Shown here: in pieces, positions 27,335 through 34,730 of the stretch
Layout: every line of letters begins with the position of its first letter
How positions within the stretch are numbered: position 1 is the stretch's first letter
From: Cryobacterium sp. BB307
Lineage (GTDB): Bacteria > Actinomycetota > Actinomycetes > Actinomycetales > Microbacteriaceae
Assembly: GCF_012274275.1 (NCBI RefSeq)
Contig: NZ_JAANZA010000002.1
Coordinates: forward strand, 124,001-188,000
DNA length: 64,000 bases
Reading direction: 5' to 3'
Notes under the pieces: model-generated
The model's database searches: none
The model's input: only the letters and a program-made list of their open reading frames with translations
Told to the model about the DNA's origin: nothing
Translations under genes and position numbers: made by a program

Positions 27335-27370
27335 TTCCGCGCGCGGGTCAAATTCGACCCGCGCGCGGAA
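27335..27370. terminator. Very GC-rich 15-bp stem-loop downstream of the aldehyde dehydrogenase
   Basis: ttccgcgcgcgggtc (27335-27349) and gacccgcgcgcggaa (27356-27370) are perfectly complementary with a 6-nt loop aaattc; a third partial arm (gttcgacccgcgcg) follows at 27371. It lies 20 nt beyond the stop of the minus-strand dehydrogenase gene. No T-run follows, so this is a stem-only terminator candidate. Confidence 0.55.
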
Positions 27371-27389
27371 GTTCGACCCGCGCGAGCGC

Positions 27390-28760
27390 CTACTCGCCGA
27401 ACGCGAAGATCTTCTTGTTCAGGAACTCCTCGATGCCGAACCGGCCCAGCTCGCGACCGAAGCCGCTGCGCTTGACGCCGCCGAACGGCAGGTACGGCGC
27501 ATCCAGGCCGACGCCGTTGATGAACACCATGCCGACGTCGAGCCGGGTGCCGACCTCGATGGCGCGGTCGGTGTCCTCACAGATGACGACCGAGCCAAGG
27601 CCGTACGCCGAGCTGTTCGCCAGCGCGATCGCCTCGTCGTCGCTCGCGACCTTGTAGAGCACCGCCACCGGGCCGAACAGCTCCTCGTGGTAGGCGTTCA
27701 TGTCCGGGGTGACGTCGCTGAGCACGGTCGGCGCGAAGAAGCATCCGTCGGCCGTCGTCGAGCCCATGTTCAGCACAGCGCCCTGCTCGACCGCCTGTGC
27801 CACCTGGGCGCCCAGCAGCTCCGCGGCCTTGGCCGAGGAGAGCGGGCCGAGGTCGATGCCGTCCTCGGTGGCCGGACCCCACTTGAGGGCCTTCATCGCG
27901 GCGATGAACTTCTCGGAGAACTCGTCGTAGTACTTGTCGAGCACGACGATGCGCTTCGAGCCGTTGCAGGCCTGGCCGCTGTTCTCGAGCCGCCCGGCGA
28001 CCGCCATGTCCACGGCGCTGTCGATGTCGTTCGTGTCCAGCACGAGGAAGACGTCGGAGCCGCCGAGCTCGAGCACGACCTTCTTCAGGTGACGGCCGGC
28101 CTGCTCAGCGATCGCAGCGCCCGCGCGCTCCGAACCCGTGAGGGACACGCCCTGCACGCGCGGGTCGGCGATGATGGTCCCGATCTGGTCGTGATCGGCG
28201 AACACGTTCACGTACGCGCCCTCCGGGAACCCGGCATCCTTGAAGATCTGCTCGATCGCGAGCGCGGACTCCGGGCACTGCTCGGCGTGCTTCAGGATGA
28301 TGGTGTTACCGGCGACGAGGTTCGGTCCGGCGAACCGGGCCACCTGGTAGTACGGGAAGTTCCACGGCATGATGCCCAGCAGCACGCCGAGGCCCTGACG
28401 CCGCACGAACGCGCGCGCTCCGCCCTCGGTGTCGATCTCCTCGTCGGCGAGAAACTCCGGTCCCTTGTCCGCGTAGTAGCGGAGGATGTCGGCGCTGAAT
28501 TCGACCTCGCCGATGGACTGCTCGATGGGCTTGCCCATCTCGCGAGCGATGATCTGGGCGAGCTCGTCCTTGCGCTCCAGGTACAGGTCGGCAGCGCGCG
28601 TCATGAGCGCAGCGCGTTCGGCCACCGTGGTCTGCTTGGCAAAGCCCTGATAAGCCGACTGGGCCGCGTCGATCGCATCCTGGATGTCGGAGTCGCTCGC
28701 CAGCGGGTAAGTAGAAATGGTCTGATTCGTCGATGGATCAATGACCGCGTACTGCTTCAT
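27390..28760 (-). CDS. NAD(P)-dependent aldehyde dehydrogenase (succinate-semialdehyde type)
   Basis: 456 residues of the ALDH superfamily. Catalytic Cys265 lies in [12 protein letters not shown] and the general base Glu231 in VLELGGSD. The Asn of MPWNFPY (about 134) and 'SLTGSERAG' of the cofactor site are in place, and the C-terminal '[18 protein letters not shown]' completes the signature. The short N-terminus and overall length fit NAD(P)-dependent succinate-semialdehyde dehydrogenases of the GabD1-like group. It oxidises an aldehyde to its acid in the cytoplasm. Standing alone on the minus strand, it gives no pathway context, although an alcohol dehydrogenase lies 8 kb away. Confidence 0.88.
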   Translation of the reverse strand: MKQYAVIDPSTNQTISTYPLASDSDIQDAIDAAQSAYQGFAKQTTVAERAALMTRAADLYLERKDELAQIIAREMGKPIEQSIGEVEFSADILRYYADKGPEFLADEEIDTEGGARAFVRRQGLGVLLGIMPWNFPYYQVARFAGPNLVAGNTIILKHAEQCPESALAIEQIFKDAGFPEGAYVNVFADHDQIGTIIADPRVQGVSLTGSERAGAAIAEQAGRHLKKVVLELGGSDVFLVLDTNDIDSAVDMAVAGRLENSGQACNGSKRIVVLDKYYDEFSEKFIAAMKALKWGPATEDGIDLGPLSSAKAAELLGAQVAQAVEQGAVLNMGSTTADGCFFAPTVLSDVTPDMNAYHEELFGPVAVLYKVASDDEAIALANSSAYGLGSVVICEDTDRAIEVGTRLDVGMVFINGVGLDAPYLPFGGVKRSGFGRELGRFGIEEFLNKKIFAFGE

Positions 28761-28867
28761 GTGGCTTCCTTTGATGTGGTGGGTGGTCTGTCTCTCAGGA
28801 TAGGACGGATGGTCGGCAGAGCGCTGGATGCAGCCTCAATGCCCCCTTACCGTCAGGTGTAGCGGCA

Positions 28868-28873
28868 TAGTCT
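28868..28873 (+). promoter_or_regulatory. Putative -10 element (TAGTCT), leaderless start of the Nudix gene
   Basis: TAGTCT ends 6 nt before the GTG at 28880, with no ribosome binding site between. Confidence 0.5.
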
Positions 28874-28879
28874 GGACTG

Positions 28880-29551
28880 GTGCAAGCGCCCACCGACCCT
28901 CGTAGCGAACTGGCCGGGCTCGCCGCACGAGGCATCGGCGATTGGGCCGTCGACCCGTCCCGAAGGGTGGCCGACCCGGAGCACGTCCGCCGGGCGGGGG
29001 TGCTCGTGCTGTTTGGCGTACTGGACTCGATGCCCGCGGATGCGTCCGGACCGGTCCCGCGCGACCTCGACGTGCTGCTGCAGCGACGCTCGACCACGCT
29101 CGGCCATCACCCGGGGGAGATCTCGTTCCCCGGCGGCGGCGTGGAGGCATCCGACGCCGACATCACCGCCACCGCCCTGCGCGAGGCGGTCGAGGAAACC
29201 GGTCTCGATCCGAGTGGTGTCGACATCCTCGGCACGCTACCTGAGCTCGCGCTGCCGCGCAGCAACAACCTCGTCACCCCGGTGCTCGCCTGGTGGGCGC
29301 GCACATCGCAGGTCACCGCGGTCGATGAGCGGGAGGCCGTCGAGGTGTTCCGGATGCCGGTGGCCGACCTGCTGAATCCCGACAACCGGGCGAGTGTGCA
29401 GCGCTCCGTCGGCAACCGCACCTTCCGCATCCCAGCGTTTGAGGTCGATGGTGTCGTGGTGTGGGGCTTCACCGCGATCGTGCTCGCGCGGATCTTCGAT
29501 GAACTGGGCTGGAGTGTCCCGTGGGACACCGCTCGGCTGGTCGAGCCGTAG
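28880..29551 (+). CDS. CoA pyrophosphatase-type Nudix hydrolase
   Basis: 223 residues. The CoA-specific NuBH-like motif LLQRRSTTLGHHPGEISFPG (about residues 61-80) runs straight into the Nudix box, with GG at about 80-81, REAVEETGL near 96-104 holding the metal-binding Glu residues. Family members split CoA or oxidised CoA into 3',5'-ADP and 4'-phosphopantetheine. A C-terminal 'WGFTAIVLARIFDELGW' is typical. Probably leaderless. It is convergent with the FAH-family gene (1 nt apart). Confidence 0.9.
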   Translation: MQAPTDPRSELAGLAARGIGDWAVDPSRRVADPEHVRRAGVLVLFGVLDSMPADASGPVPRDLDVLLQRRSTTLGHHPGEISFPGGGVEASDADITATALREAVEETGLDPSGVDILGTLPELALPRSNNLVTPVLAWWARTSQVTAVDEREAVEVFRMPVADLLNPDNRASVQRSVGNRTFRIPAFEVDGVVVWGFTAIVLARIFDELGWSVPWDTARLVEP

Positions 29552-29552
29552 C

Positions 29553-30380
29553 CTAAGCTCTGCCCGCGATGACCTGGTTGCGCAGCGTGCCGAGCCCGTC
29601 GATGGTGACTTCGACCAGTTGCCCCTCGGTGAGGTAGCGCTTCGGCTCGCGTGCGTGACCGACACCGCCAGGGGTGCCGGTGAGGATGACGTCACCCGGA
29701 TTCAGGGTGACGAACGTGGAGATGTAGGACACCAGGAACTCTGGGCTGTGCACCAGGTCACCGGTCGATCCCTCCTGCATGACCTCGCCATCGATCACGG
29801 TGCGGATGGCGGCACCCGGCGCCCAGTCATCCGGCGTCACCAAGGCAGGGCCGAGCGGGGTCGTGCGCTCCCAGTTCTTGCCTTGCAGCCACTGCAGCGT
29901 GCGGTACTGCCAGGATCGCATCGACACGTCGTTGCTCACCGTGTAGCCGGCGATGTGGGACGCGGCGTCGGCCTCGCTGATGCGGCGGCCGGCGCGGCTG
30001 ATGACGACGCCCAGTTCGGCCTCCCAGTCCACCGCGGAGTCCTCTTCGGGCAGCCGGATGTCGTCGCCCGGGCCGATGAGCGTCTCCGGGAACTTTGCGA
30101 ACAGGGTCGGATGCTCCGGCAGTTCCCGCCCCATCTCCAGGATGTGTGCGCGGTAATTCAGGCCGACGCACACGATCTTGCCCGGCCGCGGCACGACCGG
30201 CGCGAGGTCAGCGTCGTCCTTGGCGTGCAGGTCTCCGGATGCGCTCGACGCGAGTTCGCGCCAATCCTCACGCTGCAGCAGGGCGCCGACATCCGGGATG
30301 CCGTCCAGTTCTCGGTAGCGGTCGGCGGTCTCGACGGCCGCCGCGGTTCCTTCGGGGGTGCGTAGGGTGACGAGTCGCAT
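29553..30380 (-). CDS. Fumarylacetoacetate hydrolase-family protein
   Basis: 275 residues. The FAH core starts after an N-terminal cap: 'GKIVCVGLNYRAHILEMGRE' (about 67-86), 'FAKFPETLIGPGDDI', metal ligands in 'VDWEAELGVVISRAGRRI' (Glu-x-Glu pattern) and later Asp in 'YTVSNDVSMR'. The C-terminal GDVILTGTPGGVG is the family end-motif. Members hydrolyse or decarboxylate beta-keto acids, e.g. acylpyruvates or 2-hydroxyhepta-diene-dioates in aromatic degradation. A TAGCCT -10 lies 7 nt before the ATG. It is divergent from the crotonase gene. Substrate not determined. Confidence 0.88.
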   Translation of the reverse strand: MRLVTLRTPEGTAAAVETADRYRELDGIPDVGALLQREDWRELASSASGDLHAKDDADLAPVVPRPGKIVCVGLNYRAHILEMGRELPEHPTLFAKFPETLIGPGDDIRLPEEDSAVDWEAELGVVISRAGRRISEADAASHIAGYTVSNDVSMRSWQYRTLQWLQGKNWERTTPLGPALVTPDDWAPGAAIRTVIDGEVMQEGSTGDLVHSPEFLVSYISTFVTLNPGDVILTGTPGGVGHAREPKRYLTEGQLVEVTIDGLGTLRNQVIAGRA

Positions 30381-30387
30381 GGCCCTC

Positions 30388-30393
30388 AGGCTA
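30388..30393 (-). promoter_or_regulatory. Putative -10 element (TAGCCT), leaderless start of the FAH-family gene
   Basis: On the minus strand TAGCCT ends 7 nt before the ATG at 30380. Confidence 0.45.
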
Positions 30394-30435
30394 CTAGCGT
30401 GATTGGTACGCGGTGATTTGAACGAAGGAGTTCAC

Positions 30436-31158
30436 GTGAGCAACCAGAGGGGCGCGGCAGAGAGCGCCGAATACGCGGCGGACGACGGCATCGCCACCAT
30501 CGAGATCAGCGGCCCGGATCGCAACCTGCTGAACCCGGAGAACATGGCCGGGCTCGAGGCGAGCCTGACCGCGGCGTGCGCCGACGAGCGTGTCACGGGC
30601 ATCTTGCTCACCGGAAGCGGCTCGGTCTTCTGCGGCGGCCTGGACACCGCGGCCTTCGCGCGCGGCGGCGACCCGCGCGAGTTCGCGGGTGCGCTGGTCA
30701 GCCTGCTCAAGCTCCTGCCGACGCTGCCGAAGCCGGTGGCCTCCGCCGTGAACGGTGACGCGGTCGCATCCGGGTCCGCCATCGTCGCCGCCTGCGACTT
30801 CGCGGTCGCCGGTCCGGACACCAGGATCGGCACTCTCGAGGCCGGCATCGGCGTCTGGCCGATGGTGGCTCAGGTGCCGATCATCCAGCGCGTCGGACCG
30901 CGTGCGGCGATCGAGAACATCGCAAGTGGCGAGCCGTTCACGGCGGCTCGCGCGCGGGAGATCGGGCTCATCAACGTGGTGACCGACCCCGCCGACGTCC
31001 GTGCCGAGGCCACCGCCTGGTTGCGCAAGGCCGCGCGCGCCGGTGCCGTCATGGCGACCGGGCGACCCTTCGTCTACGAGCTCGCGGAACTGGACTATGA
31101 CGAGGCGCTCGACACGGCGCTAGCCAGGTTCACGAGCGTGTTCGGCGATCGTCCCTGA
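30436..31158 (+). CDS. Enoyl-CoA hydratase/isomerase (crotonase) family protein
   Basis: 240 residues. The crotonase oxyanion-hole segments are present: 'GILLTGSGSVFCGGLDTAAF' (first, about 56-75) and 'VASAVNGDAVASGSAIVAAC' (second, about 99-118). The usual catalytic Glu after GGG is replaced by DAVASGS, so it may not hydrate enoyl-CoA; other crotonase activities (isomerase, thioesterase) remain possible. GTG at 30436 has AAGGAG upstream. Divergent from the FAH-family gene; both are acyl-type hydrolase/lyase families but a joint pathway is not proven. Confidence 0.82.
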   Translation: MSNQRGAAESAEYAADDGIATIEISGPDRNLLNPENMAGLEASLTAACADERVTGILLTGSGSVFCGGLDTAAFARGGDPREFAGALVSLLKLLPTLPKPVASAVNGDAVASGSAIVAACDFAVAGPDTRIGTLEAGIGVWPMVAQVPIIQRVGPRAAIENIASGEPFTAARAREIGLINVVTDPADVRAEATAWLRKAARAGAVMATGRPFVYELAELDYDEALDTALARFTSVFGDRP

Positions 31159-31171
31159 CCGCCCGGCCACC

Positions 31172-31195
31172 GCGGCAACGTTGCTGCCGCTTGTT
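31172..31195 (+). terminator. Short hairpin after the crotonase gene
   Basis: gcggca (31172-31177) and tgccgc (31185-31190) pair across a 7-nt loop and are followed by ttgtt, resembling an intrinsic terminator, 14 nt after the stop. Confidence 0.5.
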
Positions 31196-31477
31196 AGCGA
31201 TGCGCTTGCTGGAACACCTGCAGCGATAACAAACCGGAGCACCATCGAAGGTGAGTGGAAGTCGCCGCTTACGAAAAATGCCTGATCCGTGAGACAATTG
31301 ATCTTGCCAGCTCGCGACTGCGCGCATTGTGCCGATGCACAGTGACCGTCTTCGCACCCCGCCCGAGCCCGTTCGAAAGCTGTCGAACCGTGGCGGGAGA
31401 CTGTCCAGGCCGATTACCTCATGTGTAGATCCGACTGATGTCGAGCGTGGCTCTCGCGCGCAACCGGGGAGTCTCGA
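31196..31477. other. Non-coding region upstream of carD
   Basis: Together with the hairpin before it, this makes an about 320-bp gap between the crotonase and carD genes. Open frames across it have no ribosome binding site or recognisable product. It probably holds the carD promoter and a leader, but I cannot fix a clear -35/-10 pair. A GGGGAG ribosome binding site closes the region. Confidence 0.5.
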
Positions 31478-32023
31478 ATGCAGTTTTCCAAAGGTCAGAC
31501 CATCGTCCACCCGCACCACGGGCCCGCAATCATCCGGACGATCTCGAACCGCAAGGTCAGCGGTGTCTCCACCAAATACCTGAACCTCGACGTGCAGAAT
31601 TCAACGCTGTCGGTCAGTGTTCCGCTGGACAAGGCGCACGACATCGGCCTGCGCGACGTCTTCACCACACAGCAGCTCGACGAGGTGTTTGGCGTGCTGC
31701 GCGCACCCAGTGGCGTGGAAGAGAAGCAGTGGTCGCGTCGCATCAAGAAGAACGCGGAGACGATCAAGAACGGCGACATGCTGCAGATCGCCGAGGTCGT
31801 GCGCGATCTCGTTCGCCGTGCTGACGAATCCAACCTCTCCTACGCCGAGAAGCAGATGCTGAGGGATGCCCGCAGCCCGCTTGTCACGGAGATCTCGCTG
31901 ACGCTGTCCATCGACCTCGACAAGGCGGATGCCCTCCTGGACTCCGTCATCTTGGGCGAAACCGCCGAGTCCGCGACCGTGACGGAACTCCCCGCCAAGA
32001 AGGAGCAGCTGCTCGCCGGCTGA
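31478..32023 (+). CDS. carD: CarD-family RNA-polymerase-binding transcription regulator
   Basis: 181 residues. Residues 1-60 form the RNAP-interaction domain (FSKGQTIVHPHHGPAIIRTI, then KYLNLDVQ), related to TRCF/CdnL. The C-terminal helical domain (about 75-160) has the W-S-R motif EKQWSRRIKKNAETIKNGD and the basic/aromatic patch that wedges into the upstream edge of the open bubble. In mycobacteria CarD stabilises open complexes at housekeeping promoters and is essential. It is monocistronic here, with GGGGAG before the ATG. A somewhat longer C-terminal tail (about 20 residues, Ala/Glu-rich) is not conserved in function as far as I know. Confidence 0.93.
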   Translation: MQFSKGQTIVHPHHGPAIIRTISNRKVSGVSTKYLNLDVQNSTLSVSVPLDKAHDIGLRDVFTTQQLDEVFGVLRAPSGVEEKQWSRRIKKNAETIKNGDMLQIAEVVRDLVRRADESNLSYAEKQMLRDARSPLVTEISLTLSIDLDKADALLDSVILGETAESATVTELPAKKEQLLAG

Positions 32024-32042
32024 TGGCGCCGGGCGCCGTCGC

Positions 32043-32420
32043 TCAGCTGACGGCGCCGGCCCGCCCCGCGAGCTTGGCTACCAGCGCGTCCTCGTCAGGC
32101 AGGAACCAGACGTGGTCGGCGCGGTTCGACTCCCACACGAACGCCGCGAACGCGTCGCTGTCCCGCTCGCGCTCGCTGACATCGCCGATGATCGCGAGCT
32201 TGAGGCCGTAGTTCACGAGCTTCTGCAGTATCTCTCCGGCGTGCCCAGTGGAGAGATCGAAGAACTCTGTGCCGAAACGTCTCGCAGGCACGACCAGCAA
32301 CTGCGCGTGGACGTACCAGGCGTTGCCGATGAGGTCGGATGTCTGATCGCCGGTGGCGATGATGGGACCATCGGCTGGGACGCGCTGAACCTGCAGGCCA
32401 TGTATCTCTTCGACAGTCAT
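32043..32420 (-). CDS. DUF4180-family protein
   Basis: 125 residues with the pattern of DUF4180: an early 'DGPIIATGDQTSDLIGNAWY', 'RFGTEFFDLSTGHAGEILQK' in the middle, then 'KLAIIGDVSERERDSDAF'. The F-[FY]-x-L-x-[ST]-G-x-A-G-E-[IL]-L-Q-K element is the family's marker. There is no enzymatic proof for these proteins. TAGCGT lies 6 nt before the ATG at 32420, so the transcript is probably leaderless. Convergent with carD, divergent from the DUF4287 gene. Confidence 0.8.
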   Translation of the reverse strand: MTVEEIHGLQVQRVPADGPIIATGDQTSDLIGNAWYVHAQLLVVPARRFGTEFFDLSTGHAGEILQKLVNYGLKLAIIGDVSERERDSDAFAAFVWESNRADHVWFLPDEDALVAKLAGRAGAVS

Positions 32421-32426
32421 CCCGAC

Positions 32427-32432
32427 ACGCTA
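32427..32432 (-). promoter_or_regulatory. Putative -10 element (TAGCGT), leaderless start of the DUF4180 gene
   Basis: On the minus strand TAGCGT ends 6 nt before the ATG at 32420. Confidence 0.45.
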
Positions 32433-32518
32433 TCCACCGCCCGCCCCGGGCAACATGAGTGTTACGCGGCGCAATCCGTCCTACGATCGATTCCACGGTA
32501 TCGATTCAAGGGAGACGA

Positions 32519-32818
32519 ATGTCGTTTCAGGCATACCTCGACAGCATCGAGGAGAAGACAGGCTTGACGCCTCGTCAGCTCATTGAGCTCGCGAAGGAGA
32601 AGGGCTTCGATTCGCCCGATGTCAAGGCGGGCACGATCCTCGATTGGCTCAAGGAGGACTTCGATCTCGGTCGTGGTCACGGGATGGCTCTCGTGCATGT
32701 CATCAAGAACGGGCCGCGCATCGACAGCAAGCACGTCGGTTCGAACGGCAGCCACCGTGACGAATCCGACACGTTGTGGCTGGATGGCAAGGCCACCAAA
32801 CCGAAGGGTGTTGAGTGA
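32519..32818 (+). CDS. DUF4287-domain protein
   Basis: 99 residues. The start 'SFQAYLDSIEEKTGLTPRQL' followed by 'DVKAGTILDWLKEDFDLGRG' and 'HGMALVHVIKNGP' is the DUF4287 domain, seen alone or fused to DUF5655 in actinobacteria. No enzymatic role is known. The ATG at 32519 has GGGAGA upstream; an extended frame from 32459 lacks one. The stop TGA overlaps the start of the next gene (TGATG), so the two are co-translated. Confidence 0.82.
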   Translation: MSFQAYLDSIEEKTGLTPRQLIELAKEKGFDSPDVKAGTILDWLKEDFDLGRGHGMALVHVIKNGPRIDSKHVGSNGSHRDESDTLWLDGKATKPKGVE

Positions 32819-33432
32819 TGGCTATTCTGCATCAGGCCGAGATCGTCCCGTCGAAGCGCGACATGGTCGCAAAATTCGTCGCCGGACGTGAGTGGGCGGG
32901 CGACCTCCCGGAAGACTGGGAGCGGATCGCCGCGTACCGGTTCGACGACCCAGCAGGCGAGGTCGGAATCGAGACGATGCTGATCGGAACCCAAGGCGGT
33001 CCGGTGCTGCAGGTGCCGCTCACCTACCGCGGGGCACCGCTTGAGGGTGCCGACGAATGGCTCATCGGCACCGCAGAGCACTCGGTGCTGGGCACGCGCT
33101 GGTTCTATGACGCGGCAGGCGACCCGGTCTACGCGCAAATGCTTGCCACGACGATTCTCGGCGGCGGGCGCGAGGCCGACCAGTTCTACCCTGACGGCAC
33201 GCCGATCGAGGGAACGGCCCAGGTTCGGGGGAGCGGCAGCTCTGCTGACCTGGTGGGTGTGCCCCAGCGGGTGGAAGCCACAACCGCCGGCAGCATCACC
33301 ACCATCTCCGCTGATGGCCGAGAGTTGCTGGTCGCGCGCCGCGTCGGGGACGAGCTCAGCGGCGTGACCGAACGGCTGACCGGCACTTGGGCGGATCAGT
33401 CCGCGCCGGTCACGCTCGCCGGCATCCGCTGA
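32818..33432 (+). CDS. Maltokinase N-terminal cap-like domain protein
   Basis: 204 residues resembling the stand-alone 'maltokinase N-terminal cap-like' proteins of actinobacteria (CG0192 type): AILHQAEIVPSKRDMVAKFV opening, 'VPLTYRGAPLEGADEWLIGT' and 'HSVLGTRWFYDAAGDPVY' in the centre. In maltokinase this cap precedes the kinase lobes, which are absent here, so the protein is not a kinase. A C-terminal beta region of about 70 residues follows (to ADQSAPVTLAGIR). I choose the ATG at 32818 that overlaps the previous stop. Function unproven. Confidence 0.75.
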   Translation: MAILHQAEIVPSKRDMVAKFVAGREWAGDLPEDWERIAAYRFDDPAGEVGIETMLIGTQGGPVLQVPLTYRGAPLEGADEWLIGTAEHSVLGTRWFYDAAGDPVYAQMLATTILGGGREADQFYPDGTPIEGTAQVRGSGSSADLVGVPQRVEATTAGSITTISADGRELLVARRVGDELSGVTERLTGTWADQSAPVTLAGIR

Positions 33433-33452
33433 CCGACGTCAGGGGACGGGTT

Positions 33453-33458
33453 TAGGGT
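33453..33458 (+). promoter_or_regulatory. Putative -10 element (TAGGGT), leaderless start of a GNAT gene
   Basis: TAGGGT ends 6 nt before the ATG at 33465; no ribosome binding site. Confidence 0.5.
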
Positions 33459-33464
33459 GCCGTC

Positions 33465-34061
33465 ATGACACGCGACGAGAGCGCGATCAGGATCGAACCC
33501 GCAACGACAGTGCCGTTCGCCGACATCGAGCACGCGTTCACCGGCGGTGGCGACGGCGGCTCGTGCTGGTGCCAGTGGTTCCTCATCCCGCGCTCGGAGT
33601 TCAGTGCGCGAAGCCGGGAGGAGCGGAAACAGCTGCTGCGGCGCGAGCTCGGTGCTGCCGAACCGTCTCCGGCGCTGGTCGCATACGTCGACGACGAACC
33701 GGCGGCGTGGGTCCGGATAGCGCCGCGAACGCACCAGGCGGCGCTCGCGCGCACTCAGGTGGTCAAGCGAGGCAGCGACGAGCCGCCGGATGCCCCCGAT
33801 GTGTGGGCGATCACCTGCTTTGTGGTGCGCCGGGAGCACAGGGCGAAGGGCATCGCGACGCGCCTCCTCCAAGCCGCGATCGACCACGCGCGACAACACG
33901 GTGCGCGGCTCATCGAGGCGTACCCGATCGACACCGAGCGGCGGAAGTCCTCGAACAACGAGCTCTTCGTCGGCAGCGCACGGCTGTTCAGCGCAGCCGG
34001 ATTCGAAGAGATCGCCCGGCCGACTGAGAGCCGGGTCGTGATGGCGCTGACAACACGCTAG
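33465..34061 (+). CDS. GNAT-family N-acetyltransferase
   Basis: 198 residues. The first half has the 'CWCQWF' motif seen in a GNAT subgroup of actinobacteria (about residues 37-42). The acetyl-CoA site is in 'FVVRREHRAKGIATRLLQAA' with R/K-x-x-G-x-A (HRAKGIA). A late 'LFSAAGFEEIARP' is the usual C-terminal strand-helix. Substrate unknown. The TAG stop overlaps head-on with the TAG stop of the convergent membrane protein gene: both stops share the 4-bp palindrome CTAG (34058-34061). Confidence 0.85.
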   Translation: MTRDESAIRIEPATTVPFADIEHAFTGGGDGGSCWCQWFLIPRSEFSARSREERKQLLRRELGAAEPSPALVAYVDDEPAAWVRIAPRTHQAALARTQVVKRGSDEPPDAPDVWAITCFVVRREHRAKGIATRLLQAAIDHARQHGARLIEAYPIDTERRKSSNNELFVGSARLFSAAGFEEIARPTESRVVMALTTR

Positions 34062-34543
34062 GACGGCTGGGCGATCATCAGCCAGAGGATCACGGCGAGG
34101 CCGACTCCGCCGATCCCCGCGAGGGCCATGGGCCGCCACGAGGTCGGGAGTGTCTCGAGCAGCCCCTCGGTGGCGCGCGCCTCAGCCTTGGCCTGCGCGG
34201 ACGGGGGGATTCGCGCCCCGGAGAGCACTCGGACACCGAGGTAGTACGGCATCGCGATGCCGTACATGGCGCCCATCACCAGCACGAGCAGCGCGATCGA
34301 CACCCACAGCCACCACGAGCCCCAGAAGTTGCCCATGAAGCCGAGGATGACGCCCGCGACGATCATGACCAGCAGGCCGATGTACATGAAGGTGATGCCC
34401 CACGATGAGACATCCAGGAGTGCCGCCATGCGGGCACGGTCCTTTTCCTTGCGGAGGCGGAACGCGACGCCGATCGACGCGCCGTGACCGAGCACGAACG
34501 CGAAGGCGCCGAGCACATGAAGGAAGACCATTGTGAGATACAC
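34058..34543 (-). CDS. Four-helix membrane protein, DUF2269-like
   Basis: 161 residues starting GTG-Tyr-Leu. Membrane helices: YLTMVFLHVLGAFAFVLGHG (2-21), 'WGITFMYIGLLVMIVAGVIL' (about 48-67), 'WLWVSIALLVLVMGAMYGIA' (about 77-97) and 'MALAGIGGVGLAVILWLMIA' (about 138-158). The His in helix 1 (LHVLGA) recurs in DUF2269-like proteins, but heme binding is not shown. TAGGCT lies 6 nt before the start. Shares its stop codon palindrome with the GNAT gene. Confidence 0.6.
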   Translation of the reverse strand: MYLTMVFLHVLGAFAFVLGHGASIGVAFRLRKEKDRARMAALLDVSSWGITFMYIGLLVMIVAGVILGFMGNFWGSWWLWVSIALLVLVMGAMYGIAMPYYLGVRVLSGARIPPSAQAKAEARATEGLLETLPTSWRPMALAGIGGVGLAVILWLMIAQPS

Positions 34544-34549
34544 GGCGTC

Positions 34550-34555
34550 AGCCTA
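34550..34555 (-). promoter_or_regulatory. Putative -10 element (TAGGCT), leaderless start of the membrane protein gene
   Basis: On the minus strand TAGGCT ends 6 nt before the GTG at 34543. Confidence 0.45.
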
Positions 34556-34600
34556 AATGAGTCGATTTCTGCGCGGTAGCCCCCGCCGCGCGCCGGTTGC

Positions 34601-34718
34601 GGACATCCGCGCCCCGCGCACCTGTCGCGGATCTCCGGAACGGGCGCATCGTGGCGGAGCGGCGCGGATGTCCGAAACGGCGCCTGTTGGGCTGCGGCGC
34701 AGCGGATGTCCGGAACGG
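34601..34718 (+). repeat. Three direct intergenic repeats of a GCGGATNTCCGNAACGG unit
   Basis: Units lie at 34627-34643 (gcggatctccggaacgg), 34664-34680 (gcggatgtccgaaacgg) and 34702-34718 (gcggatgtccggaacgg), spaced 37 and 38 bp; a partial inverted unit (ggacatccgc) sits at 34601-34610. They fill most of the gap between the membrane protein gene and the PucR gene. Each core is itself a near-palindrome (cggat-n-tccg). Confidence 0.75.
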
Positions 34719-34730
34719 CGCGGCAGCGGG

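Noticed and set aside
27276..28862. A plus-strand open frame of 528 codons
   Set aside because: Antisense to the aldehyde dehydrogenase, which has the full catalytic signature.
31130..31519. Minus-strand frame across the carD upstream region
   Set aside because: No ribosome binding site, no recognisable product, and it overlaps the crotonase 3' end and carD start.
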